NCBI RefSeq assembly: GCF_051991245.1
Contig: NC_135421.1
Span: 26,784,939-26,848,938, forward strand
Reading direction: 5' to 3'
Length of the DNA stretch: 64,000 nucleotides
DNA from: Festucalex cinctus
Lineage: Eukaryota; Chordata; Actinopteri; Syngnathiformes; Syngnathidae
Shown here: positions 35,781-49,800 of the stretch, in pieces
How the letters are laid out: each line of letters begins with the position of its first letter
Position numbering within the stretch: position 1 is the first letter of the stretch
Position numbers and translations under genes: made by a program
The notes under the pieces: generated by a model
The model's database searches: none
Seen by the model: the letters and a program-made list of their open reading frames with translations, nothing else
What the model was told of the DNA's origin: nothing

Positions 35781-36383
35781 AACAACTTGTGTGAAATAAA
35801 TGAAAAACAAAAACATGATTAAACAGGCTACATTTTCATTGTGGAAGTTAACTTAAAATTGTTATTGTTATTTTTTATTACCATTGCTGGTATGAGCTGT
35901 TGATGTCATGTTACTTAACATATTGTTTGTAAACAGTTTTTCAGTATGACAACCGCTGTTGGTTAGTGCAAGTTTATAGGAAAGTAACTCAATTTGTTTT
36001 GATACTAATAATATTGGGGGTGGGACTTAATAAGTTTTTTATTTCAGGCTATAGGTTTAGGTTTAGAAAAATGTGTCTAGAAAAATGGATATATTGTTAA
36101 TGTTGATTATTGCCTGAAATAAATGAACAAATGAATGAAAATGAATGAATGAATTTTTTGAAAAAGAAAAAACAGTGCTCAATGAATGCAACATTAGCGC
36201 AAGCATGCAAAAAGCTACGTGTGGTTTCAGGACAGGCGCAATAACAGTTTATAATAGCGGAAGGGGGCATGTTTGCGTTGATTAAAACTGTCAATTCAAC
36301 TGTACAAATCAACAACCACCTAACCAAATTGTTATTTATCATTTATCGGCCTGCCTGCCTGCCTGCCAGCGCTAACCTTGAAG

Positions 36384-36562
36384 ATGAATACGTATGCAAG
36401 TGTGGCTGTGTTGCTGGCACTTTGGGCCCTGTTGGTTCCCGGGGGCCAGGCTTGCCCGAGGAGCTGCAACTGCTACCAGGCCAGTGAAGTCCACTGCACT
36501 TTCCGCTCCCTGCTCACCGTCCCGCCTGGATTGCCTGCGCACACGCGCCGCATCAACCTGGG
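36384..36562 (+). CDS. mxra5: mxra5 coding exon 1: signal peptide and LRRNT
   Basis: Residues 1-59 plus two bases of G60. The ATG at 36384 is chosen because it has A at -3 and opens a hydrophobic signal peptide (VAVLLALWALLVP) with a likely cleavage after A23. A TTG-initiated reading two codons upstream is not needed. Next come the LRRNT cysteines and the family motif SEVHCTFRSL. The exon ends CTGGG|GTAACC. A likely acceptor lies 15 nt upstream of the ATG (TGCCTGCCAG|C, exon from 36370), so the first transcribed exon should be non-coding. Confidence 0.93.
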
Positions 36563-39500
36563 GTAACCAAGTTTGCGCGCTTCGCACGTACACGAGCTAA
36601 TTGTCAGATGGTGCTTTTTGTTGACTGTGCAAACGCACCTGCAGCAGTTTGACAGCGGGTGTCAAAACAACAGCAGATGGCAGCAAATGCTCCAAAATCT
36701 CAGTTCGCTGCTCTGGAACTGTGGTCCCAAGCACCAGAAAGCGGAATGGTACCCATGTGGAAGTTTTTTTGTGTTTTGTTTTCTCTTTTTGTAGCAAAGC
36801 ATATACCGTATTTTTCAGATTATACGTCGCTCCGGATTATAAATCGAACCAGCCAAAAAATGCATAATTAAGAAGGAAAAAACATATATAAGTCGCACTG
36901 GAGTATAAGTCGCATTTTTGGGGGAAATTTAATTGGTAAAATCCAACAGCAAAAACAAACATGTCATCTTGAAAGGCAATTTAAAATAAAAATAAAAGAG
37001 AGAACAACAGGCTGAATAAATGTACGGTGTACTAACATGACATGCCTGGTCATGTCAGTAACGACGTCACATATTAAGAGTTTGTAGCGAGCAGTGACGG
37101 GAGTCGGAGGCGGAGTGTTGAAGGGCGGAGCCAAAGGCTGGCGTTTTATTGACATCAGCTTCTGAGGTCTTAACACATTCACTGCCATCCCAGCAAAAAT
37201 GCATTATTTGACGTATTTTTCCGTCAATGGCAGTCAATGAGTTAGATGAGATGTAACCAAAATTGACGGATTTTTAAGCAAAATTTGCCTTAAAAAACGA
37301 AAAAACGAAAAAAGGATGCTGCAATATAATCACAAAATATATTGGCACATTGTGTTTAACACATTCACTGCCAGCCCAGCAAAAATGCATTATTTGACGT
37401 ATTTTTCCGTCAATGGCAGTCAATGAGTTAACAGCAACTCCCCACTCAGCAAGAAGCTAACAGGCTAACTCCCCTTTTCCACATAACAAAACCTTCCCAC
37501 CCGGAACGTTCCGTGGGTGAATTATGTTCCCATCACTACAAGTTATTCATATAAGTCGAACATAAAGAACATGCTAACAAGTTTAGCAAACTATCAGTTT
37601 CACTCCAAATCACTAAATCCAATGAAATCTTCACCCTCGGTGTCACTTTTAAACAACTCCCCCAACTCGGGAGGTAGACGATGCAATGTTGAACTTATCA
37701 ACACAGGCCTAGAGCGCCCTCTTGCGGTTTAGTGTGAAAATAACACGTGAAATGATATAATCATGTGTTCATTTCACACATAAGTCGCACCAGAGTATAA
37801 GTTGCACCCCCGGCCAAACTATGAAAAAAAATTGCAACGTATACTCCGAAAAATACGGTACATCCTAATCGGGAATTTCTGCTGTCAACCACCCAACCCC
37901 AACACCTGATTAAACTAATTACAGTTGTCTTGTTAGTGTTTAGCCTGCACTCTTATTCCATTCTGCGTGCACATATCGCTTAGTCTTCTTGACCACATAG
38001 AGGCGCCAGAGAACAAGTGAAGCACCATGAAGCATTGAACCCTCAGCAATTGGCTGCAATGCTTCAGTGCTTCTCGCCAGCACCGTTTTGCGGAGCATGG
38101 CGGCTAAGTCCGATGATGATTTTGAGGGATTTGGAAGTGTGAGACTCCATTAAAATTCATTGAATTTGCATTATTTCCAGAGCTGTCAAACGATTAAATT
38201 TTTTAATCAGATTAATCACATCTTACAATTTTGATTAATCATGATTAGTCGCTGATTTAAAAAGGCTTTTTTTACCCAACATATTTTGCCCGCTAAATTT
38301 GAAGCGCACCTGTTATGTGTTAATTTTTTCGACATTTAATGTTCCGAGGACATCTTCAAAAATTTATATCCACTGCACACGCTCATCCTGCTTTTTCTAA
38401 TCAATTAATTATTTGCGTATTTTAAAATGGGGGAAAAAAATGACCTACGGCATATGTAAACATTTATTAAATTCTTTACTTGAATGTATGTAGTTATGTC
38501 TATTGCACAAACTCGAACCTTTAACGTAACCATCCGCTGTCGGCTAAAAAGGATCATCTGCAGTCAAAATTAATAGTGTGATTAATCTGTGGTAATACAA
38601 TGATTAATGCGATAATTTTTTCGTGATTAATTAATTAGTTAACGCTTTAACTTTGACAGCACTAATTATTTCCTATTTGTTTTCAAATGAGAACAAAATA
38701 GAAGTCAACCAATGTCAGTCGGAGCAGATTTGCTTGATTCTAGAGGTTCCGCTGTGAAGTAAAAAGATGCCGCTTGGGTGAAATAATGAATTCATTCGGC
38801 CATTTTCCCCACTATACAGGTTCAACAGCATCAGCAGGATCCGTGACAGTTCGCTGGCCGGGCTACAGAGGTTAGAGCTTTTGATGCTGCACAGCAATGA
38901 CATCCACCACCTGCCGGACGCTCCGTTTCGAGACCTGAAATCACTGCAGGTGAACATGCCGGGACTTTCGCCGAACCAATTGCCATTCTTGGAATGAAAA
39001 TTAAGAAAGGCACTTCAATTTAAACGCATGCGTGGCCATTAACTGTGAGTTGGCGATTGTTGTCGTTTAAGGTGCGCGAAATAAAAACGTAAGAAAGAAA
39101 GAAAGAAATATTAGTAGGCGTAATAGTCGGAATCTTAATTTGAGCATTACACATTAACATCACCTGCCCACTGCCGACCTGTTTGAGTCCCTGTCAGTCA
39201 TGGCAGTAGACACAGTCTGTTTTTTTTCCGTAACTGACTGACATTTCCAAATTACGTGCATGTAAAAAAAAAAAAGTGTTGTGTAATGTAACAAACAGAC
39301 ACGAACGTGATTTGTTAAACAACTGACTTGTTTTGGCCTATTTCTGCACTCTGAAACAATCAGCACAATCACATCATGTTATGAAGAGAAATTGCGTTTC
39401 GTCCTAAATAATGTACAAATAATTTATTTGTGCTTTTGCATATTTAGAAAAATGCTACAGTATATAAACCAATTTATTTGTAATATGGCAGTAGGGTTAT

Positions 39501-42500
39501 TATAGTTTTGGAATTTTTCATTTTAGTTTTTATTTTGTTTTGACTTTTGTTTGTTTTTAATTTAGTTAGTTTTAATTAGTTTTCAGGGTGGTTCTGTTAA
39601 TTTTTTGTGTTAGTTTTAGTTCTTTAATAAATGCTTAGTTTTAGTTTAGTTAGTTTCAGCATTAGTTTTAAGTTTATATTTATGCGTATTACTTGTGCGC
39701 AATATTTAAAAAACACCATGGGCTCAACGTCATTATTCCGGTTTATATCAAAATAAATCTACTAAAAATCACATTTAAAATCATCCCCAAATGCTCATGC
39801 ATTAAATTAATTAGCAAAGACTAAAAACAGGAGGACATTTTTGCTCTAATTATATTTAGTTTTATTTTAGTTAGCTTTGTAAACATAAAATGTAGTTTCA
39901 GTTAGTTTTCTTTTTTAATAAGCATCTTCGTTTTTATTTTTATTTCGTTAACGAAATTGTTTTTTGTATTTTAGATTTGAGATTTTTCGTTACTTTTATC
40001 GTGATATTTGGATATCGTTACATCCCTACTAGGAAGCAGCCTGTTCAGTTAAAAAAAAAAAAAAAAAAGAAGTAAATTACAGGTCTCAATGACTGTTTGT
40101 TCTTCCTTCTGTTCAGATCTACAGAAATATCAAAATAAACACATTTCAAATGAACCCCGAAAGCTCATGATATTAACGGACAAAGATGAAATATATTTTC
40201 GCCATAATTACAGTTATGTTTTTGTTAGTTTTATAAACACAAGATGTAGTTTCAGTTAGTCGGCCTTTTTTCAAAAGAATTTCAATTTTTATTTTATTTT
40301 GTTGAACTTTTTTTTTTATTTTTTTTTTATTTTAGTTTTAGTTATTTTGTTAGCTTTCATTTGAACTACAATCACCTTGTTGATGGGACATAATTCGTTA
40401 TTAAAGTGGATGCATGCAGGAATGAAACGAATCCACTGCATAAGACTGTCTGTTGATCCCGCAGTGAGAGTGACGCAATGTTGTTCACCAAGCCGCTGTT
40501 TCTTTCTTTCAGCCGAATGTGGGTATATACTGTATTTGCCATACTGTGATAATAGGACCCATATTTCCGTGTGCCTGAAATTGTCAGCAGCTGGATCTTT
40601 CCCACTTGTGGAAGTCGCCTCCCTGGAGAGCCGATTTATCATACGCCTTACAAAAATTCCACAACGTGGTTTTCATCATCATGCGCCCTCTTGAAATATT
40701 GTCGACTCTTCCTCTATGATCGGAAAGAGGAATATTCTGCAAAGAATCCGTGAAGGCACACTTCAGATTTTCAAAGTTGACGATTCAAATAGTTAAAAAT
40801 GTGCTACCTAAAGTAGTACATACTCGAAGTTCACTCCAATATTTGCCAACCATATCTTCCGTTCTCTTCTCGTCGTAACGTTTACTTTTATCTGAAGCCA
40901 TTGTAATGTTTATCATTCCAATTTTTCTACCACAGATATTAAAGCTGAGCTACAACAAGCTGACAGAGATCCCTTCATCGCAGACTTTCTCTGGCCTGAC
41001 CTCGCTACTGCGCCTGTACTTGGATCACAACCACCTCCGGTACATCCACCCTCGGGCCTTGCTCCAGCTGCCGAGCCTCCGTCTGCTCCGTCTACAAGGA
41101 AACGGCCTGCACCAGCTGCATCCCCACGCTCTCTGCACACTCTCACTACTCAACACATACTACTTCTCAACACTTCGGTAGGTGGAGTCAATTTTTTATT
41201 TATTTTTTTGCTTGCGTTTAATTAACCTAATAGTCTATCATAATTCAAACATGATATACGGTGGTACATTTAAGTTCAAAGGGCCCAAAAGTTGTCTAAT
41301 TTTGGTGGAAAATATGCCCCAAGGTTTAAGTATTTTATGGCGTTTGAATCCACATCTTAAGTGTAACCTCACTAGACTTCATTTCAGCCAGTACCGAAGG
41401 ATGGAAGGAAGTGATTTCGTCGAGTGAAAATTGGTTGCTACATATGTTTGCCTCGCGGGCTGACCACTAAATACTGGATTTTCGGAGGCGGCGTCTCTGT
41501 ATTTCATCTTCTTTGCTGACAGCCATCTAAAAACTTTCCCCTCTGCAGACACCTTGATGTGTCCAACAACAGTTTAAGCGCCCTGCCCAGGGCCATCTTG
41601 CAGACTGCACCGATGCTGGAAACGATCGCGCTTCAGGCTAATCCCTGGAGCTGTGACTGCAGGATGAGTTGGTTTCCTGCTTGGCGTTTTGTTCACTCAG
41701 GTTTGTCTCTCTTTTTTTTTTTTTGTCCCTCAATATTAATTCAACTAAGGGAGAGGGCAAAGAGAGACGGAAAGGGTTAGCATTATAAATGAAAACGTAA
41801 AGACACCATTTCTGACTGATTGATGAGCCTGTAATGTGTCTTGCAACTTCTCACAATGTCAAATAAAGCTTGACGGTTGATATATGAGTAACATTTACAT
41901 TTAAATACACCCCGTTGTGTTTTTGTGCACCTTTGACATCTCCCTCTCCAGCTGCTTTTAAATCATATTCTCCCCTTTACCTCTCAGAATCTCTCTGAGT
42001 CTATTTAGGAATTTTCACAAAGACACCAAAGACGGGAATTTCAAATGGCTCTCATTGACATGCCAGACTTAACCTCCCATGACTAATACATATTGGCAGC
42101 ATTGTGTGCAGGCAGTTGAAACAAAGGCGAATGCTTGCCATAGAATAATTGGGTTTTGCATATTTACGATTTATGAGCTGATTAAGTAACCGCATCAAAT
42201 TACTAAGTGATATGAAGTGTAATTAATAGTACAGAAGAACGTGCATGCTAAATTTGGCATTAGCAACACACGCAGACAGCTTTGACGTGCACGTTATCAT
42301 ATACAGGTATGAGGGATCACTCTCATCTGTCTTTGTCTGTCTTCTCAACCAGATTTAATGAAATGTTCCGGAGGTCCTCAGTGTCCAATATGCGAGTCAC
42401 CAAGTGCCCTTCAAGGTCAAAGCTTGCTTGATCAGAAAGATCTGACCTGCACCTCCCCTGTCATTACCCTACGGGGGGAAGATACACCTTCCGAAACTGA

Positions 42501-45500
42501 ACTCGGTGAAATCCAACCGAGTGAATCCTTCGGAGAGCCTTTAGGCGCCGCTTCACTCGACCTGTCGGATCAACAGGGGAACAGCGTTGAACTGCGCTGC
42601 AACATCACTCATTCGGCGGACTCGCAGGATGCGTTTCCTGCTCCGGATCTCTCCCATCCCTCTTCTTCGCCAATTGCCATGGCTCTGTCATTCTCACTGG
42701 AGTGCCCCGTGGAGAGAGAGAGCTATGACAGTCTTTGGAGGATCCTGGCTTACTATAGTGAGACTGCAGTGCACCTCGAGAGGGAACTCATGTTGAATAA
42801 AGCTCCAAAACTGGCCTACCGCTACAGACAGACAGCAGAGACAGAGGGGTATTATAACACTGGAGTCAAAGCCTCTGTCTCAACAGGACCGCATTGGTTA
42901 ATGCAGCCGGCTATTGGTATTCAACTTAACAGAGCGCATTCCAGCCGACACACAGTCAGCCTTATATATTCAACAAGAGTTTCTGCTCATCCAGACCCCA
43001 CAACAAGACCGGAAACGTCTACCACTGCTTCTCACCCGTGGGTACTCATTTTGACGAACCAAACCACCACAGCAATAACAGCGGCTGCTGGCACCAAGTT
43101 GGAGCTCACCTGCCCTCTTCTAAGTTCGAGTCATCCCAAAGTGCAATGGATTCTTCCAGATGGATCCAAACTTAACTCGCCATCCAGTAGTCAAGACGGT
43201 AGGATTCAGGTCTCTGGCTCTAGACTGTTATTACAGAATGTTGAGCGCTCAGATGCAGGGAATTACTACTGTGTAGCCCAGATTAGCAAAGATTCAGATG
43301 TTCTACCGCTGCGTCTGGCAGTCGAGGGGTCCTCTGCCCCATCAACAGGCGAGCAAGTCGGACCTCCTGTCACAGGGGGAGTTGGACAGCCTGTTAGCCT
43401 GTCCTGCAAGGCTTCTGGTTCACCAGAACCACAGACATTTTGGGTGTTACCAAATGGGAATATAATACAGACGGGATTACCAGTATTAAGTGGATTTACT
43501 CTTCAATCAAATGGGAGTCTCGTTTTTCCAAACCCCTCACTGAGAGATGCTGGTCATTATCGTTGCGTCGCGGTCAACCAGTATGGTAGTGCCTCAGTGT
43601 CCATGAACCTTGAAATAAATCCAAGGAAGACGCTGTCACTTGGAGATGCTCCAGTGGGGCCACAGTCAGCCTCTGGGCGATCAACAAAGGTAAGAGCGCC
43701 ATTACTGCGTCAAATAGAGGAAGGATCAGGGGATTTGGACGAAGAAGAACAGAGAACCGTCGTAATCCACAGGAAACATCAACGTCGTATTCAACAACCT
43801 CCAAACAGAAAAAATCAAGTCAAGGTTCCACTAAGACGAGGGTCTTTGAGAAGAGGAGGACGGCCTCTATCAGCTGAGCAGAGACGAAATCGTTACACCA
43901 CAAACAAACAAAAAATTGACCCACTCAAATGGGCTGACCTACTGGCAAAGATACGCCAGAAGACAGCCACAAACAATAGTGAGGACATCATAATAGAAAA
44001 GCCCACGGCAAAAGCATTTAGAGGAGATGAAGACAGTGAAAGTCAGGACGGTGGTGATAACACAGACACAGAAGGAGACGATGGATCGGAAACGGAGGGC
44101 TCATCAGTTGATGACGCTGTCCTGCGAGAGGAAAGTCTACAGCCCATTCACCCCACTCACACAATAGCAGTCACAACACAAGCAAAGACTCAGTCAAAAA
44201 CCGGCACTGAAAGTCAAGAGTCCTCAGAAAGATGGATACAGCAGATTGAGACTGAGAATGTGACACCGCCACAAACTACAACACCGACAAACCTTGGCAG
44301 CTTCATGCCAACAATTGGAACTAATGAAATTGAACCAGATGCAACTAGTAGAGAGGAGCAGGAAGTAAATCCCACCTCCTCAAGAGTGAGACCTTCAAAA
44401 CCACGAAAGGAACTAATGCCTAATTTAGTCCCAAATACACGGCCACAAAGCCCTTGGAACTCTCGCAGGAGGATCGGGCAGCGGAGACGGGTCAACAGCA
44501 GGACGAGGGGGCGACCTATGACACCGCGTCGACCCGCGACTGATCCTCTCAACCCGATGCCAAAAACCGTGGTGCCTGAAACTGCCATTACTCAATTGGT
44601 GACAACATCTCCACCAATTATACCTGAAAAGATTGATAATATCGAAACTCCATTTTCAACGTCAAGTGTTGAGATCGCAAATCTTCCACCTTATTCTGTT
44701 GCAACCGCTGTTGGCATCACCACTTCAACATCTGACTTGTCTGCACCAACTCCTTCCCCCCCCACTTCATTAGCCCCTTATGACACGGAGACAAATACAG
44801 ACGTGATGACTCATTCAGGCGTCATACCAGACAGTGCCGAGTCGACTGTCTTTAAATCACCAACACCGGCAACCGCGGACTCTTTCGACGCCCACACAAA
44901 CACACAAACAACCTTGGGCCTAAATGATGATGGACCCTCGGGCGAAACGGGCGAAGGGCTGGAAAATAATTTGTTGGAGGTCCCGAATGAATCTCAATTC
45001 TCCGCCTCTCTCCCGTCCACCCTCTTCTCCACTGTTTCCTTGACAACAACCCCTTCAATCGCTCTTATAAATAATCCTGTCAGCACTTCTACTGGTGACA
45101 TATCTGTTGCAACTTTTGATGACATACTTCCAACATCAACTACATTTACTCCAATGACTGCAAACCCAATTCCATTGACTTTACCTCCCACAATTCCTCC
45201 CATGTATCAAACTACTGAAAGTGCCACAAAATATTCAACTCTTACATCTACTGCTTTTACAACTGTTACTTATCCATCAACTACCCTCTCACAGACGACT
45301 AGTTTCATTTGGACCGATAATGCAGATACATTCAAAGACATTCCCTCAACTACCCTCCCTGCGCTTTCTCCTTCCGAAATTAGCACTCCTACTTATAGAA
45401 GAAGTGCCAACACATCCCAAATTTCTAACAGCGACACGACACCCAGCGCACCTTCTATTTCTACCACCCTTACAACAACAACAGCAGCAGCAGCAGCATC

Positions 45501-46820
45501 AAGTACCGCTGCGTCATCCAAAGAAAGGCCAAACATCGGCCAGGTCGGCCCCAAAGGGAGGCCTGTGTCTGGCGCTCCACACCAGAGTCGACCCCCAACT
45601 GACTGGAGAAACCCCGGAGCTAATTTCATTCCAGATTCACACAGCAGCAGGCCACAGTGGTCTCCATCTCCTCTTCCTGCCGCCCCACGGGTGAGTCTTA
45701 ATAGATGACAAAAGTCTTTCACCCAAATGCACTTCAAAGCCAACACACACGGCCGTTAAGACTGGGAACAATGCTTAAATCACTTCACTCACTTTTTCTT
45801 ATTTCAATGCTAATGTATTCACAAACCTTTTTTTTTTTGGTCTTCATTTTCAGTCTTTTACAAAGTTTGATATTTCTTTAAGGGTATTCTTAAAATGTAA
45901 TTTACAGTGCTGGTGCATGCCAACGAAACTGGTATTTGCATTCCCGCTCACTCAAAATGTGCAAGCCCCGGGGGGCAAAAAGCTTAGCGGAAAATGCATA
46001 ATAGATCTGAAAATAGTCTAATCTGATCACGTGGCCTGTTGTTAAACCTTAAGGGATGTTTATGGCATGTCTCCAATTTGAAGGATTTTTCTGAGCTTCG
46101 CCGGAGTCGTTTCGAAAGCAGAGATGAAAAACACATGCTCTGTTCGCAACAGCATTATGCGTTTGGGCGTCTAATCCCTCTGGATTTATAGCAATCAGAC
46201 ACTAATTCATTTACAAATCTGTGCAATCCAGTGTGATGAGCCCATCGTTGATCAACTATCAATCTCAAATAACTACTTGTAATAGTCTAATAGTCCACTG
46301 AAATGATTCAAATATCAATATTTTAATATTTTACTGAAAAGTTTACCAGTTCTTATTAATTCTAGTGCTGTCAAAGTTAACGCGTTAACTAATTAATTAA
46401 TCACAAAAAATTATCGCATTAATCATTGTATTACCACAAATTAATCACACTATTAATATTGACCGCAGATGATTCTTTTTTAGCCGACAGTGGATGGTTA
46501 CATTAAAGGTAGCTGTTGGAGTTTGGGCAATAAACATAACTACATGCATTAAAGTAAAGCATTTAATAAATATTTACATATGCCATTGGTCATTTTTTCC
46601 CATTTTAAATTATGCAAATAATGAATTGATTAGAAAAAGCAGGATGAGCGTGTGCAGTGGATATACATTTTTGAAGACATCCTCATAATATTCAATGTCA
46701 CAAAAATTAACACGTAACAGACGCGCTTCAAATTTAGCGGGCACAATATGTTGGGAAATAAAGTTTTTTTAAGTCAGTGATTAATCATGATTAATCTGAT
46801 TTAATTTAATCGTTTGAAAG

Positions 46821-46884
<64 letters not shown>

Positions 46885-49800
46885 CTTTAATTTAATGTAG
46901 TTTTGTAATCTTTTCATTGCCTGCTGTTTTATAATGTACGAGTAGATTTGTCTTCAGATGTCCAATGGACTGTTAACACTTATTTTTCTATCTTATATTT
47001 GATGAACAAAAAAAAAAAAACAAAAAAAATCCTGCAGTCTCCAGCTTTAAGATCCAGGCCGAGGATTGCAGACCCGCATATCAGAACGGTGTCATTCCCA
47101 GCAGGAAATGTTGCCAAGCTGACTTGTGAGGCTCAAGGCGAGCCAAAGCCCTCCATCACATGGACCAAGGTTGCCACAGGTGCATGCAGTGTAACAGATT
47201 TGCACACATTGGGGCCGGCATACATATATAGGCAAAATCACACATTGAATTTATATGGAAATGAGGCCAGTCTTATCTTCGTATTACATTCATGTCGAAC
47301 ATCTCTCTGCAGACTTGTTGAATCTGATTTGTGTGCTGATTTATAACCTCAGCAAATAGTGTGGACCTCCTCGGAACAGACAAACCTACTGTATGTTTTC
47401 CATTTCCAGAAACAAAAAAGTCATTTAAATGCCATGTACACGGCCGCAGATTTTGTCACTGGAGCAGAAAAAAATAAAGACTTCCTGCAGTCGCACATTT
47501 AAATTAATATACAACCAAATGTCACAGACTGGCCAATATACATATGTGCACAATGACATACGTGAACAGTATTGTGCAAAAATCTTATGCCATCACTACC
47601 TGTTTTTTTAATGATCTATTCATGACTGACTTGATGTCAAAAGGAAAACCGATTACAGTGTTATCAGAATCAGAATCGTCTTTATTATTGGCCAAGTATG
47701 TAAAAACACACAAGGAATTGGTCTCCGGTAGTTCAAACATTGAACACTGATTACATTATTATTGCGCAATTGACATTTTCTCAGCCGACTGTTGCTCTTT
47801 CTGATGGTTTGTCTGGGTCTCTGTGTCTCAGGAGCGGTGATGTCTGTTCATTCCAGGGCTCAACGATTTGAGGTTCTGTCAAACGGTACCCTTGTTATCC
47901 AAAATGTACAACTCCAAGACAGGGGCACATACATTTGCAGTGCACACAGCTTCCTGGGTCGCGACAGGTGAGGCCACTCCAGTTATGAATATCAATGCGC
48001 CATACGCTTGATGAAAAATGTCTTCTACACTGAAAACGTTTTGTCTTGACTTGACAAGGTTGCTAACCACCCTGGAAGTGTGGACGCGCCCGCCTCGAAT
48101 GCAGCTGGCGAGCTATCGGGAAGCCACGATTCATCAAGGCGGAGAGGTTCACCTGGAGTGTCAGGCCAGCGGCGTTCCGACCCCTCTGCTCTCTTGGGTT
48201 CTTCCCAACCGTTCTGTCCTGACCTCCACGGCTAACTCCAGCAATCGAATCCGCATGGACCCAAATGGAACCCTCCACATTTCATCAACGTTACCAAATG
48301 ACCGGGGGGCGTATCGCTGTGTGGCCTCCAACTCAGCCGGTGCTGCCAGCGCGTCGGTGCGCTTACACGTGTCGTCGTTGCCCCCCGTGATACAGCAGCC
48401 AAGAGAGGAAAGCCTTCTATTGGCTCCGGGAGGACCTTTTTATGCTCACTGCACTGCCAGAGGGGCCCCGCCGCCGAATTTGCGCTGGCGTATCCCAGAC
48501 GGGTCTCTGGTTCGTCCGTCCCAGTTTCTCCATGGTAACGTTTTTGTGCTGCCAAACGGGACCCTGCATGTTCGAAAGATCGGGCCTAAGGATGCGGGGA
48601 GTTACGAGTGCACTTCTTTTAATGTAGTTGGAACTGATAAGAGGACTGTAAGGGTGGAAATTAAAGAGGAGGCACCACAAGGAGAAGTGACAAGCGACAC
48701 AAGAAACACGTCACTTCCATCGCCTCCTCTGAAAAACAGATCTTCGCCCCATCCTGGCTTCCAGTCAAAGCCGCTTGACTCTGCCAAACTGACCCCTCTC
48801 AGTCCCAAATCCCCATTTTACCCTCATCAGTCCGCTTATGCTGACTCAGCCTCTAAAATCAATAGAACAGTCATCACCTCGCCCTCACAGTTGACTAACT
48901 TGACAAAAACGTCCACGGCCGCACATAACACCACACTCCCCTCACACACATCTGATAAAAGCAGAGCTTCAGTTATTTTACACTCTTTGCCAGTCTCTCC
49001 ATTCAGCAAAGCCCGTATTGTCTCGACCTCGCCCCCTGTCACCGCGGTGTCCTACGGGGATAATCTGCAGCTCCACTGCTCTGTAACGGGCAACCCAGCC
49101 CCCATCATCATTTGGAGGACACCCAGCAGAAAACTGGTGGATATGCATTTCAGGTATGAGGACAGAATCTGTGTATAATTGTACCAGTGGTGCATCCTTA
49201 TTGTGCCTCACTCTGTTTTTTATGCCTGTTCGAACTGAAGTTTCGACCGACGTCTGAAGGTGCACCAAAACGGCACACTGTCCGTCCAGTCAGTGACAGA
49301 GCGGGACGTTGGAGACTACCTTTGCATTGCGCGCAACAAAGTCGCTGACGATTATCGCCTCCTGCGCGTGTCCGTGGTGATCAAGCCCGCAAAGATTGAG
49401 CCCAAGCAGCCTTTCAATCAGATGGTGTCATTTGGAAAGGCACTCAAGGTACCTTAACAGACGAAAATGTTAAGCTTCAATCAGACTGTCTCGGACTACA
49501 CAGGAATAAGTCGGTGCTCGAATTACCTCCTGCAAAGCTTTGAGGGATTATTTATCATTGTCGAAGCAAGAAATCCACTGATTGGATTTATGACATAAAA
49601 TGTCCCAGGTGACTGAGGTCGGTGATCTAATCAGTATAGTCTTAAACCAATCTTCAAGCTGCCATGGATTTGGAAACAAGAACTTTATTCAATTATAGTT
49701 GTATCAGATTTAAGATGCTTTCGATACCTTTGCTCAAAGACAGAAGTGGGAGGGGACTGATTGCTAGGCTGGTTCTGTGACTGTTCTGTGAAATGTTTAT

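Larger units (their letters stand above)
36806..37858. mobile_element. TA-flanked MITE (Tc1/mariner-type target) in mxra5 intron 1
   Basis: Inverted ends CCGTATTTTTCAGATTATA and CTCCGAAAAATACGG next to TA (36804-36805, 37859-37860), with repeated GAGTATAAGTCGCA motifs; 1053 bp. Hosts two TTAA mini-elements. The superfamily assignment rests on the TA duplication only. Confidence 0.75.
45691..47037 (+). other. mxra5: mxra5 intron 5
   Basis: 1347-nt intron with GTGAGT donor. It contains the hAT group G copy and a TA microsatellite, and ends in A-rich sequence before TCCTGCAG. Confidence 0.85.

Noticed and set aside
36378..36383. Upstream TTG as alternative start of mxra5
   Set aside because: Vertebrate translation would use the ATG at 36384, which has a better context and gives a normal signal peptide.
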